From: Actinomadura atramentaria DSM 43919
Lineage (GTDB): Bacteria > Actinomycetota > Actinomycetes > Streptosporangiales > Streptosporangiaceae
Length of the DNA stretch: 45,103 nucleotides
Direction of reading: 5' to 3'
Assembly: GCF_000381885.1 (NCBI RefSeq)
Contig: NZ_KB907220.1
Coordinates: 98,757-143,859, forward strand
Of this stretch, positions 18,086-26,086 are shown in pieces. Numbering within the stretch: the stretch's first letter is position 1; every line of letters begins with the position of its first letter. The notes beneath the pieces were generated by a model. The model was not told the DNA's origin and ran no database searches. It saw nothing but the letters and a program-made list of their open reading frames with translations. The position numbers and the translations under genes were made by a program.

Positions 18086-19289
18086 ACACCTCGTCGCGGG
18101 CCTGTTCCAGCGCGGCGTGCAGCGCGCCGCGCAGCACCGGCGACCCGTCCACCTCGCTGACCGCCACGGCGGGCCGGGTCGGGCTGATCCGGCCGACGAC
18201 GCGTTCGATGCGGGCCGCCAGCGGCCGCCCCCCGGCGCGGCCGAGCCGTCCCGACAGGACGACGAGCCCGGGGTCGAGCACGATGTTCACCGAGGTCACG
18301 CCGTAGGAGATGCGGTCGGCCAGCTCGTCGAGGAACGCCCCGCCCCGGTCCTCGTCGGCGGCGGCGGCCCGCACGCACTCGACGGCGGTCGGCTCGGCGA
18401 TGCCGTGCGCGTGCGCGAGCCGCCGGACGGCGTCCGCGCCGACCAGCGACCCGTAGCCGCCCGCCAGCGCCGGGATGCCCCACGAGGTGGACTCGGTGAC
18501 GCCCTCGCCGCCGCCGGGCGCGCGCCGGGCCGCGCCGACGGGCAGCGGCGCGCCGGGCACCGGCAGGTAGCCGATCTCGCCCGCGCCGCCGAACCGGCCG
18601 CGGTGCAGCCGCCCGCCGAGCGTGACCGACAGGCCGATGCCGCGGTCCAGCCAGACCAGCGCGAAGTCCTCGGCGTCGCGCGCCGCGCCGTAGGCGCGTT
18701 CGGCGACGGCGGCGAGGTTGACGTCGTTCTCCAGCGTCACGGGCCGCCGCAGGTCGGCGCTGAGCGCGGCGAGGACGCCCTGGTGCCAGCCGGGCAGGTC
18801 GAACGCGAACTGGACGTCGCCCGAGCGCGGGTCGACGACGCCGGGCGTTCCGATGACGAACGCGCTGAGCCGGGACAGCGCGACGCGCGCCGACCGGCAC
18901 GCCTTGACGACGGCGTCGTGGACGAGCGGCGCGGGCGCGTCCGTTTTGTCCGGATCGACGGTAACCTGGGTCACGACACGGCCCGTGATGTCCGCGACGC
19001 CCGCCGTGACCCCCTGCGGCCCGACCTCCAGCCCCGCGACGTACGCGCTCGACGGCACGACCGCGTACAGCGCCGCGTTCGGCCCCCGACCCCCGGCCTG
19101 CTCGCCCGCCACCTCGACCAGGCCCCGTTCCTCCAGCCGGGAGAGGAGCTGCGACGCGGTGACCTTCGACAACCCCGTGTGCTCGCCGATCTGCGCACGC
19201 GTCAGCGGACCCCTGCTGACGAGCAGATCCAGCGCGGCACGGTCGTTCAGCTCCCGCAGCAGGCGGGGCGTTCCGGGCCGTCGGACCAT
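18072..19289 (-). CDS. ROK-family transcriptional regulator of the amino-sugar uptake locus
   Basis: The 405-aa product has an N-terminal winged helix-turn-helix (LTRAQIGEHTGLSKVTASQLLSRL, quoted in part, residues about 29-52) and a ROK sugar-kinase-like domain (VIGTPGVVD, ENDVNLAAVAE, WLDRGIGLSVTLGG, GAGEIGYLPV). It is divergent from the transporter genes, so it most likely represses them and responds to a sugar or sugar phosphate. The zinc site is degenerate: the usual GEIGH reads GEIGY and the CxCGxxGCxE cysteines are absent. GAGGGG lies upstream of the ATG. Possible operators lie at 19314-19353. Confidence 0.92.
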   Translation of the reverse strand: MVRRPGTPRLLRELNDRAALDLLVSRGPLTRAQIGEHTGLSKVTASQLLSRLEERGLVEVAGEQAGGRGPNAALYAVVPSSAYVAGLEVGPQGVTAGVADITGRVVTQVTVDPDKTDAPAPLVHDAVVKACRSARVALSRLSAFVIGTPGVVDPRSGDVQFAFDLPGWHQGVLAALSADLRRPVTLENDVNLAAVAERAYGAARDAEDFALVWLDRGIGLSVTLGGRLHRGRFGGAGEIGYLPVPGAPLPVGAARRAPGGGEGVTESTSWGIPALAGGYGSLVGADAVRRLAHAHGIAEPTAVECVRAAAADEDRGGAFLDELADRISYGVTSVNIVLDPGLVVLSGRLGRAGGRPLAARIERVVGRISPTRPAVAVSEVDGSPVLRGALHAALEQARDEVFSAD

Positions 19290-19313
19290 GCGGGAACCCC
19301 TCGATGTCTCAAT

Positions 19314-19353
19314 CCGCTAACGAGCGGTTTTGTTTAGGAAAGTTTCTTGTTAG
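19314..19353. promoter_or_regulatory. Probable ROK operator region
   Basis: Two symmetric signals lie just upstream of the ROK start. CCGCT-AACG-AGCGG (19314-19327) is a perfect 5+5 inverted repeat. The AT-rich TTAGGAAAGTTTCTTGTTAG (19334-19353) centres on GGAAA-G-TTTCT and resembles the TTAGGAAANTTTCCTAA type of operator bound by actinobacterial ROK regulators. The position fits control of both divergent transcripts. Confidence 0.65.
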
Positions 19354-19464
19354 TTTACGCGCCAAGCGTTCCCGCCGGACCGGCACCCCGGGTGGCGGAG
19401 CGCGCAGAGCGCCGACCGGCGAGCAGGGCGCCCGCGAGCGGTGCAGGACGAAACGGGCATGGCT

Positions 19465-19480
19465 GGACCCTAAAGGGTCC
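19465..19480 (+). promoter_or_regulatory. Inverted repeat in the binding-protein leader
   Basis: GGACCCT-AA-AGGGTCC sits 67 nt before the binding-protein start. In RNA it would form a 6-bp stem with a UAAA loop. It could be a second operator or a leader hairpin; nothing here decides between them. Confidence 0.4.
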
Positions 19481-19546
19481 GCGCGCCGGTGGACCAAGCA
19501 CCGCGGGCCGGAGGCCACGCGAGGCGATGCGGGAAAGGAACCCCCA

Positions 19547-20812
19547 GTGAAGTACATCAAGATTGCGGCCGCGGTGACCGCGATCGCCCTGGCCGCCACG
19601 GCCTGCGGCGGCGACAAGAAGGACGACGCCGGTTCGGGCAAGGACCCGGCGACGCTCAAGGTCTGGATGATGGGCGACGGGACGCCCGAGCAGACGAAGT
19701 TCCTCGACGGCGTCGAGACCGAGTTCAAGCAGAAGCACCCGAACACGGACGTGCAGATCAAGTACGTCCCGTGGCCGCAGGTCGCCAACGCCTTCCAGAA
19801 GGCCGCGGCGGGCGGCGAGGGCCCGGACGTCACCGAGCTCGGCAACACCGACGTCCAGTCCCACATCGAGCAGGGCAACCTGTACGACATCAGCGACCGG
19901 GTGTCCGGCTGGGCCGACGCGAAGACGCTGAACAAGACCGCTCTGGAGAACGACAAGGCGGACGGCAAGACCTACGCCGTGCCGTGGTACGGCGGCGTGC
20001 GCGGCGTCTGGTACCGCAAGGACTGGTTCGACAAGGCCGGCCTGACCGCGCCGAAGAACTGGGCCGAGCTGACCGCCGCCGCCAAGAAGATCCAGGACCA
20101 GGAGAAGGTCCCCGGCATCGGCGTCCCGACCGACCAGACCAACGCGCTCCTCAGCTTCATCTGGGGCGACGGCGGCGAGGTCGCCCTCAAGGAGGGCGGC
20201 AAGTGGGTCGGCAAGCTCGACTCCCCGCAGGTCAAGGAGGCCGTCGAGTACTACACCGGCCTGATCTCCAAGGAGAAGGTCGCGCCGGAGAAGTACGTCG
20301 GCAAGAACGAGCTGGACGGCCCGCAGAACGACTTCGCGCTCGGCAAGCTCGGCATGTACGTCGACGGGAGCTGGGCCTACGCCCAGATGAAGAAGATCTC
20401 CCCGAAGAACGCCGACAAGTGGGCCGTCTTCCCGATCCCCGCCAAGGACGGCGGCAACGCCCCGGCGCTCGCGGGCGGCTCCGACGTCGCGGTCTGGAAG
20501 GACACCAAGGCCCCGGCCGCGGCGTTCGACTACATCACCGTGCTGAACAACGCCAAGAACGCCGCCGCGTGGGCGGACATCAGCGGGTTCTCCTCGATGC
20601 GCTCGGACGTGAAGTTCTCCGACCCGCGCCTGGCGGTCTTCACCGACATCGCGGGCAACACCAAGTTCGCGCCGATCAGCTCCGGCTGGGGCGAGTTCGA
20701 GCAGGCCAAGAAGGTCCTGCCCAACGCCCTCAAGGCCATCGTGCAGGGCAAGTCGGTCGACGATGAGCTGAAGAAGGCCAACGAGCAGGCCAACACCCTC
20801 CTGAACCCGTAG
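19547..20812 (+). CDS. ABC transporter sugar-binding lipoprotein
   Basis: The 421-aa extracellular solute-binding protein (family 1) starts MKYIKIAAAVTAIALAATAC. The signal peptide ends in the lipobox AATAC, so it is anchored to the outer face of the membrane. The mature part has family 1 marks: LKVWMMGDGTPEQ, GEGPDVTELGNTDVQ, GKTYAVPWYGGVRGVWYRKDWF and GSDVAVWKDTKAPAAAFDYI. With the GH3 hexosaminidase in the same operon, GlcNAc, chitobiose or muropeptide sugars are likely ligands (inference). GTG 19547 has AAAGGAA 6 nt upstream. It resembles DasA/NgcE-type proteins in setting, but I did not assign the subtype. Confidence 0.93.
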   Translation: MKYIKIAAAVTAIALAATACGGDKKDDAGSGKDPATLKVWMMGDGTPEQTKFLDGVETEFKQKHPNTDVQIKYVPWPQVANAFQKAAAGGEGPDVTELGNTDVQSHIEQGNLYDISDRVSGWADAKTLNKTALENDKADGKTYAVPWYGGVRGVWYRKDWFDKAGLTAPKNWAELTAAAKKIQDQEKVPGIGVPTDQTNALLSFIWGDGGEVALKEGGKWVGKLDSPQVKEAVEYYTGLISKEKVAPEKYVGKNELDGPQNDFALGKLGMYVDGSWAYAQMKKISPKNADKWAVFPIPAKDGGNAPALAGGSDVAVWKDTKAPAAAFDYITVLNNAKNAAAWADISGFSSMRSDVKFSDPRLAVFTDIAGNTKFAPISSGWGEFEQAKKVLPNALKAIVQGKSVDDELKKANEQANTLLNP

Positions 20813-20820
20813 GGAACCCG

Positions 20821-21792
20821 ATGCTCGACACCGCTCCCGCGGTGCGGACCGCGCCGGACCGGGACGACCCCGGTCCGGCGCGCCCCCGCCGCCGGTTCCG
20901 CCCGGGACCGTACCTGCTGATCCTGCCGACGGTCGCGGTCATCGCGGTCCTCATGTTCTGGCCGATCGTCCAGATCGGGATCATGTCCTTCCAGAAGGTC
21001 GGCACGCGCCAGCTCCGCGGCGAACCCGCCGAACAGGTGGGCCTCGACAACTTCCGCACGATCGTCGACGACCCGTTCTTCTGGCAGACCCTGCGGCACA
21101 CGGTGCTGTTCGCCGTGGTCGCCGTCGTCCTGACGATGGTGGTCGGGACGCTGATCGGGCTGCTGCTCAACAAGCTCGGCCGCCGCATGGCCAACGTCGT
21201 CGCCGGCGGCGTGCTCGTCGCCTGGGCGACGCCGCCCGTCACGGCCGCGATCATCTTCTCCTGGCTGTTCGGCTCCACCGGCGGCCTGGTCAACTGGACG
21301 CTGGACAAGCTGCCGGACGCGCTCGTCGGCGGCGGCTGGGACGACCACAACTGGTTCGCCACGCCGCTGTCCACCTACACCGTGCTGACGATCTGCGTCG
21401 TCTGGCAGGCGTGCCCGTTCGTCGCGGTGTCGGTCCTCGCGGGCCTGAAGAGCGTCCCGTCCGAGCTGTACGAGGCGGCGCGGGTGGACGGGTCGAGCGC
21501 CTGGCGCTCGTTCTGGAGCATCACCGTCCCGCTCCTCAAGCCGATCTTCCTGCTGCTGATCGTCATGTCGATCATCTGGGACTTCAAGGTCTTCACGCAG
21601 CTCTTCATCATGTCCGGCCTGGCGAACCGCGACGCGTTCAACCTGTCGCTCTACGCCTACTCCGAGGCGTTCGGCTCGCTCAATCCGAAGCTCGGCATGG
21701 GCTCGGCCATCGCGGTCGTGCTCACGCTGCTGCTGCTCGTCGTCACCGCCGTGTACGTGCGGGTCATGGTGCGGCAGGGGGAGACCCGATGA
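20821..21792 (+). CDS. ABC sugar transporter permease (MalF-type)
   Basis: This 323-aa membrane protein has about six helices, beginning with YLLILPTVAVIAVLMFWPIV after a proline/arginine-rich cytoplasmic tail. The EAA loop that docks the ATPase is ELYEAARVDGSSAWRSFWSI with VPLLKP. It starts 8 nt after the binding-protein stop and overlaps the next permease by 4 nt (ATGA), so the three genes form one operon. No ATPase gene is present in the operon, so a shared MsiK-type ATPase must energise it (inference from established practice in actinobacteria). Confidence 0.94.
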   Translation: MLDTAPAVRTAPDRDDPGPARPRRRFRPGPYLLILPTVAVIAVLMFWPIVQIGIMSFQKVGTRQLRGEPAEQVGLDNFRTIVDDPFFWQTLRHTVLFAVVAVVLTMVVGTLIGLLLNKLGRRMANVVAGGVLVAWATPPVTAAIIFSWLFGSTGGLVNWTLDKLPDALVGGGWDDHNWFATPLSTYTVLTICVVWQACPFVAVSVLAGLKSVPSELYEAARVDGSSAWRSFWSITVPLLKPIFLLLIVMSIIWDFKVFTQLFIMSGLANRDAFNLSLYAYSEAFGSLNPKLGMGSAIAVVLTLLLLVVTAVYVRVMVRQGETR

Positions 21793-22631
21793 AACACCGG
21801 AAACTGCGCGCGATCGGGTTCAACGCGCTCGGGGTGATCGTCTTCGTCGCCGCGGTGTTCCCGGTCTTCTGGATGGTCTCGACGGCGTTCAAGCCGGACG
21901 ACGAGATCTTCAGCACCACGCCGCACCCCGTGCCCGCGCACCCCACGCTGGACCACTTCAGCTCCGTCCTCCACGACAACGTCGCCGAGGTGTCCTTCTG
22001 GACGTACTTCCGCAACAGCCTCGGCCTCGCGCTCGCCACCGTCCTGGTGTCCGGGCTGCTGGCGCTCCTCGCCGCGACCGCCGTCGCCCGGTTCCGGTTC
22101 CGCTTCCGGACGACGTTCCTGATCATGCTGCTGGTCGTCCAGATGGTGCCGCTGGAGGCGCTGGTCATCCCGCTGTTCCTGGACCTGAAGAAGCTGGAGC
22201 TGCTGAACAGCCTCGGCGGACTCGTCCTCGTCTACATCGGGTTCGCGGTGCCGTTCGCGATCCTCATGCTGCGCGGCTTCGTGGCGGCCGTCCCCAAGGA
22301 GCTGGAGGAGGCCGCGGCCATCGACGGCGCGGGGCCGGTGCGCGTGTTCTTCAGCGTGCTGCTGCCCCTGGTCGCGCCGGGCCTGGTCGCGACGAGCATC
22401 TTCTCCTTCATCACCGCCTGGAACGAGTTCGTCTTCGCGTTCACGTTCCTTGACGATCAGGACAAAGCAACCTTGCCGATGATGATGCAGTACTTCTTCG
22501 GGCACAACGGCAACGCCTGGGGCTCGATCATGGCCGCGTCCACGCTGCTCACGCTCCCCGTCATCGTGTTCTTCCTCGCCGTCCAGCGCCGCATGGTGTC
22601 CGGGCTGACCGCCGGGGCGGTGAAGGGATGA
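21789..22631 (+). CDS. ABC sugar transporter permease (MalG-type)
   Basis: The 280-aa second permease has about six helices, with an N-terminal segment FNALGVIVFVAAVFPVFWMV and the EAA loop ELEEAAAIDGAGPVRVFFSV followed by LLPLVAPGL. Its ATG overlaps the stop of the first permease, and its own stop overlaps the start of the hexosaminidase (ATGA), so translation is probably coupled across the operon. It forms the heterodimeric channel with the MalF-type subunit. Confidence 0.94.
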   Translation: MKHRKLRAIGFNALGVIVFVAAVFPVFWMVSTAFKPDDEIFSTTPHPVPAHPTLDHFSSVLHDNVAEVSFWTYFRNSLGLALATVLVSGLLALLAATAVARFRFRFRTTFLIMLLVVQMVPLEALVIPLFLDLKKLELLNSLGGLVLVYIGFAVPFAILMLRGFVAAVPKELEEAAAIDGAGPVRVFFSVLLPLVAPGLVATSIFSFITAWNEFVFAFTFLDDQDKATLPMMMQYFFGHNGNAWGSIMAASTLLTLPVIVFFLAVQRRMVSGLTAGAVKG

Positions 22632-24070
22632 GCGACGACCTCGCGCGGCTCGCCCGCGCCGCGCTGCTGCCCGGGTTCACCGGTTCGACCGCGCCCGGCT
22701 GGCTGCTGGCCGAGCTGGAACGCGGCCTCGGCGGCGTCACCCTGTTCGCGATCAACGGCAACGTGCCGGGGCCGGACGCGCTCGCGGCGCTCACCGCGCG
22801 GCTGCGCGAGGCCGCCGCGCCGATCGTCACGATCGACGAGGAGGGCGGCGACGTCACCCGTCTCAGCGGCCACCTGTCCGCCAGCCCGTACCCGGGCAAC
22901 GCCGCGCTCGGCCGGGTGGACGACACCGCGCTGACCCGCCGCGTGTACCGCTCGCTCGGCGCGGAGCTGGCCGAGGTCGGCGTCAACGTGGACTTCGCGC
23001 CGTCGGTGGACGTCAACACCGCCGACGACAACCCGGTGATCGGCACGCGCTCGTTCGGGTCCGACCCGGAACTCGTCGCGCGGCACGCGGCCGCCGCCGT
23101 CACCGGGCTGCAGGAGGCGGGCGTCGCGGCGTGCGCCAAGCACTTCCCCGGCCACGGCGCGACGGTCGAGGACTCCCACCTCGGCATCCCCGTCGTCGAC
23201 GCCGACCTGGAGCTGCTGGACCGGCGCGAGCTGGTCCCGTTCCGCGCGGCCGTCGCGGCGGGCGCGCGGGCCGTGATGACGGCGCACCTCAACCTGCCCG
23301 CCGTCACCGGCGGCGTCCCCGCGACGCTGTCGCACGCCGCGATCACCGGCCTGCTCCGGGAACGGCTCGGCTTCACCGGGGCGATCATCACCGACGCGCT
23401 CGACATGGCGGGCGCGAGCGGCGTGATCGGCATCCCCGAGGCCGCCGTGCGGGCCCTGCTCGCCGGGGCGGACCTGCTGTGCCTCGGCCCGCGCGAGCAC
23501 GAGGAGAGCGTCGCGGCGGTCCTCGCCGCGATCACCGGCGCGGTCCGGTCCGGACGGCTGCCGCTCGCGCGGCTGGCCGACGCGGCGGAGCGCTCCGCCG
23601 CGCTGCGCGCCGACCCGGCGGGGGCGGGCGCGAAGCCGGACCGGGCGGCCGGACTCGACGCGGCACGGCGCGCGGCGCGCGTCACCGGCACGCTGCCGGG
23701 CTTCGCCGGGCCGCCGCTCGTCGTGCAGCTCGCGGCGGACACCAACATCGCGGTCGGGCCGACGCCGTGGGGCCTCGGCCCGGTCCTCGGCGACGCCGCC
23801 GAGACGGTGGCCGCGGCCGGTTCCGCGGCGGAGGCGCCCGCCCTCCTGGAACGTGCCACGGGCCGCGGCCTGGTGGTCGTCCTGCGCGACGCCCACCGCC
23901 ACGCGGGCCAGCGCGCCCTCGCCACGGCCCTCCTCACCGCCCGCCCCGACGCGGTCCTGGTCGAGATGGGCCTCCCCGTCTGGCAACCCGAGGGAGCGAC
24001 CTACATCGCGACCTACGGCGCGGCCGAAGCCAACGCCCACGCCGCCGCCGAACTACTGCTCAAGCCCTGA
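22628..24070 (+). CDS. GH3 beta-N-acetylhexosaminidase (NagZ-like)
   Basis: This 480-aa glycoside hydrolase family 3 enzyme should release GlcNAc from chitobiose or muropeptides inside the cell. Key blocks are TIDEEGGDVTRL (residues about 75-87), NVDFAPSVDVNTADDNPVIG, the family motif CAKHFPGHGATVEDSHLGIP with the catalytic His-Asp dyad of the NagZ branch, and the nucleophile Asp in TGAIITDALDMAGA. No signal peptide is seen, so it acts on imported sugars. Overlap with the permease stop puts it in the transporter operon. An extra C-terminal domain follows residue about 340. A long repeat region follows. Confidence 0.93.
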   Translation: MSDDLARLARAALLPGFTGSTAPGWLLAELERGLGGVTLFAINGNVPGPDALAALTARLREAAAPIVTIDEEGGDVTRLSGHLSASPYPGNAALGRVDDTALTRRVYRSLGAELAEVGVNVDFAPSVDVNTADDNPVIGTRSFGSDPELVARHAAAAVTGLQEAGVAACAKHFPGHGATVEDSHLGIPVVDADLELLDRRELVPFRAAVAAGARAVMTAHLNLPAVTGGVPATLSHAAITGLLRERLGFTGAIITDALDMAGASGVIGIPEAAVRALLAGADLLCLGPREHEESVAAVLAAITGAVRSGRLPLARLADAAERSAALRADPAGAGAKPDRAAGLDAARRAARVTGTLPGFAGPPLVVQLAADTNIAVGPTPWGLGPVLGDAAETVAAAGSAAEAPALLERATGRGLVVVLRDAHRHAGQRALATALLTARPDAVLVEMGLPVWQPEGATYIATYGAAEANAHAAAELLLKP

Positions 24071-24084
24071 GGGAACCGCGCGCG

Positions 24085-24375
24085 GCCCGCACCAGGGGCT
24101 GCAAGGGCCGCGCGCAGGACCCCGCACCGGGGAGCAAGGGTCACGGCCTCCACACGCACGGCCTACGCCAGGAGCTGCAGGTGGCTCACACCCACGCAGC
24201 CCGCATCAGAAGGTTGCGGAAGCCCCGCGCACAAAACCGCGCGGTGGGAGGCAAGGGTCACGGCCTCCACACGCACGGCCTACGCCAAGGGCTGTAGGTG
24301 ACTCACGCCCGCGCAGCCCGCATCAGAAGGTCGCGGAGAACCGCGCGCACGACCCCGCGCTAGGGAGCTCGTGAG
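24085..24375 (+). repeat. 117-bp tandem repeat downstream of the hexosaminidase gene
   Basis: Two near-complete units with a 117-bp period (anchor AAGGGTCACGGCCTCCACAC at 24136 and again at 24253) are flanked by partial units. Each contains GGCCTCCACACGCACGGCCTACGCC and, further on, CGCAGCCCGCATCAGAAGGT. The period is a multiple of three and one + frame stays open, but no ribosome site or known domain supports a gene. The array runs directly into the GA-loop repeat at 24391. Confidence 0.85.
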
Positions 24376-24390
24376 TCACCGGGCCTTCCA

Positions 24391-24596
24391 CGCGCACGGC
24401 CGCGAGCCGCCAGGCGAGCGGCCGTGCGCCGCACAGCACTAAGCGACGTGGAGGGGGTTGCCCGCGCGCGCACGGCCGCGAGCCGCCAGGCGAGTGGCCG
24501 GGCGCACGCAGCGCGAAGGGCCGCACCGCAGCGAGCGCCAGCGAGCGAGGATGCGGCGCTTCGCGCCGCGGGGGGTGTGGGGGGTCGTCCCCCCAC
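24391..24596 (+). repeat. Composite structured repeat: two GA-loop hairpins plus terminator-like hairpin
   Basis: Hairpin one (24392-24429) has perfect 12-bp arms, GCGCACGGCCGC and GCGGCCGTGCGC, around GA-GCC-GCCA-GGC-GA. Hairpin two (24473-24500) repeats this with a G-U pair in the stem. A further GAGCGCCAGCGA core follows at 24532-24543. The block closes with GTGGGGGG-TCGT-CCCCCCAC (24577-24596), a perfect 8-bp stem. It lies downstream of the hexosaminidase gene in the sense orientation and may end its transcript before rrf2. No gene is seen. Confidence 0.8.
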
Positions 24597-24656
24597 AATG
24601 ACGCGACGCCCCCCACACACAGGCAGCGCAGTGACACACCAGTCAGATCGGCAAGG

Positions 24657-24662
24657 GATAAT
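24657..24662 (+). promoter_or_regulatory. -10 box of rrf2 (leaderless type)
   Basis: GATAAT lies 6 nt before the rrf2 ATG, so the transcript probably starts at the initiation codon. No convincing -35 is visible. Confidence 0.5.
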
Positions 24663-24668
24663 ACGAGC

Positions 24669-25133
24669 ATGCGATTGTCCGCACGGGTCGACTACGCCCT
24701 GCGCGCGTCCGCCGAGCTGGCCGTCGCCGGAGACCATCCGGTGACCGCCGTCCAGCTCGCGGAGGCGCAGCAGATCCCGCCAAAGTTCCTGGAGAACATT
24801 CTCGGCCAGCTCCGCCGGTCCGGTCTCGTCCGCAGCCAGCGGGGGCCGGAGGGCGGCTACTGGCTCGCGCGGCCCGCCGGGGAGATCGCGCTCGCCGACA
24901 TCATCCGCGCGATCGACGGTCCGCTGCTGGGCGTGCGCGGGGAGCGCCCCGAGCACGTCGGCTACGAGGGCCCCGCCCGCTCCCTGCAGGAGGTGTGGAT
25001 CGCGCTGCGCGCCAGCGAGCGCGGAATCCTGGAGCGGGTGACGCTCCAGCACATCGCGGAGGGCGCGCTGCCCGAACCCGTCCAGAAGCTCACCGAGGAC
25101 CCCGCCGCCTGGGAGAGCCCGTCGTTCCTGTGA
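24669..25133 (+). CDS. Rrf2-family transcriptional regulator without cysteines
   Basis: The 154-aa protein starts MRLSARVDYALRASAELA and has the winged helix typical of Rrf2 (LAEAQQIPPKFLENILGQLR, then SQRGPEGGYWLARP as the wing). Many Rrf2 proteins (IscR, NsrR, RsrR) bind an Fe-S cluster through cysteines in the 90-110 region. This sequence has no cysteine at all, so it probably senses something else, as CymR-type members do. It is followed after 9 nt by the Nei-type glycosylase gene, with which it is probably co-transcribed. Confidence 0.9.
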   Translation: MRLSARVDYALRASAELAVAGDHPVTAVQLAEAQQIPPKFLENILGQLRRSGLVRSQRGPEGGYWLARPAGEIALADIIRAIDGPLLGVRGERPEHVGYEGPARSLQEVWIALRASERGILERVTLQHIAEGALPEPVQKLTEDPAAWESPSFL

Positions 25134-25142
25134 TCTGACGGC

Positions 25143-25931
25143 GTGCCCGAAGGCGATGTCGTCTGGTGGACCGCCCGGCGCCTGCGCGAGGCGCTCGCCG
25201 GGCGGCGGTTGACGCGCGCCGAGCTGCGCGTGCCCCGGTACGCGGCGGTGGATCTGCGCGGCCGGGAGGTGCTGGGCGTCGAGTCGCGCGGCAAGCACCT
25301 GCTGATCCGGATCGAGGGCGGGGTCACGATCCACGTCCATCTGCTGATGGAGGGCGAGTTCCGGGTCGGCCCGGCGGGGGCCGCGCCGCGCGGGCACCGG
25401 GTGCGGCTCGTCCTGGGCAACACCGAGCGGACGGCCGTGGGGACGTCCCTCGGCATGGTGGACGTGCTCAAGACCGCCGAAGAGGACCGCGTCGTCGGCC
25501 ATCTCGGCCCCGACCTGCTCGATCCCGCGTGGGGTCCGGAACTCGCCGCCGAGGCCGTCGCCCGGCTCTCCGCCGGGCCGGATCGCGCGGTCGGCGAGGC
25601 GGTGCTCGACCAGCGGCTCCTGGCGGGCATCGGGAACGTCTACAAGTCCGAGCTGCTGTTCCTGCGCGGCGTCCATCCGCGGACGCCCGTCCGCGACGTC
25701 CCCGACCTCCCGGGCCTGGTGGACCTCGCGCACCGGCTCCTGGACGCCAACAAGGCCCGCCACGGCCACGTCACCACCGGCGACCTGCGGCGCGGCCGCA
25801 CGCACTGGGTCTACGGCCGGGCAGGCCAGCCGTGCCGCCGCTGCGGAACCCCCGTCCGCCGCGCCGACCAGTCCTCCGACGCGGGCGACCGCGTGACGTT
25901 CTGGTGCCCCCGCTGCCAACCCGAACCCTGA
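25143..25931 (+). CDS. Fpg/Nei-family DNA glycosylase (endonuclease VIII type)
   Basis: This 262-aa bifunctional DNA glycosylase/AP lyase removes oxidised bases. The mature N-terminus is PEGD, with the catalytic Pro2 and Glu3. The central helix-two-turn-helix includes LDQRLLAGIGNVYKSELLF (residues about 155-173), and the C-terminal zinc finger is CRRCGTP ... FWCPRCQ. The PEGDVVWWTARRLREAL start resembles actinobacterial Nei2 more than Fpg (PELPEVE). GTG 25143 is the only start that gives the required N-terminus; its ribosome site is weak, consistent with coupling to rrf2, 9 nt upstream. Confidence 0.93.
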   Translation: MPEGDVVWWTARRLREALAGRRLTRAELRVPRYAAVDLRGREVLGVESRGKHLLIRIEGGVTIHVHLLMEGEFRVGPAGAAPRGHRVRLVLGNTERTAVGTSLGMVDVLKTAEEDRVVGHLGPDLLDPAWGPELAAEAVARLSAGPDRAVGEAVLDQRLLAGIGNVYKSELLFLRGVHPRTPVRDVPDLPGLVDLAHRLLDANKARHGHVTTGDLRRGRTHWVYGRAGQPCRRCGTPVRRADQSSDAGDRVTFWCPRCQPEP

Positions 25932-25979
25932 TCAAGCTAGGAAAGACACGGCAGAGTCCTTCCCACCAAACCGCGCAAA

Positions 25980-26068
25980 GGGCGGAACGCCGAAGCATCG
26001 AAACACACGGGGCGGAACGCCGAAGCTCCAACCAGCCGAAATCACGCAGGGGGGCGGAACGCCGAAGC
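25980..26068. repeat. Three perfect copies of a 17-bp repeat
   Basis: GGGCGGAACGCCGAAGC occurs identically at 25980-25996, 26010-26026 and 26052-26068, with 13- and 25-bp spacers that are not alike. Each copy holds a small hairpin, GGCG-GAA-CGCC. This is in the non-coding region between the glycosylase gene and dps. The unequal spacing argues against a CRISPR array. Confidence 0.88.
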
Positions 26069-26086
26069 GTCCCACCCCCTGTACCA

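Noticed and set aside
23131..24297. Forward frame running from inside the hexosaminidase gene through the 117-bp repeats
   Set aside because: The first part is a shadow of the GH3 gene. Over the repeats it stays open only because the period is a multiple of three; there is no start signal near them.
25980..26068. CRISPR-like array of three 17-bp repeats
   Set aside because: There are only three copies, with 13- and 25-bp spacers, repeats shorter than usual CRISPR repeats and no cas genes in the window.
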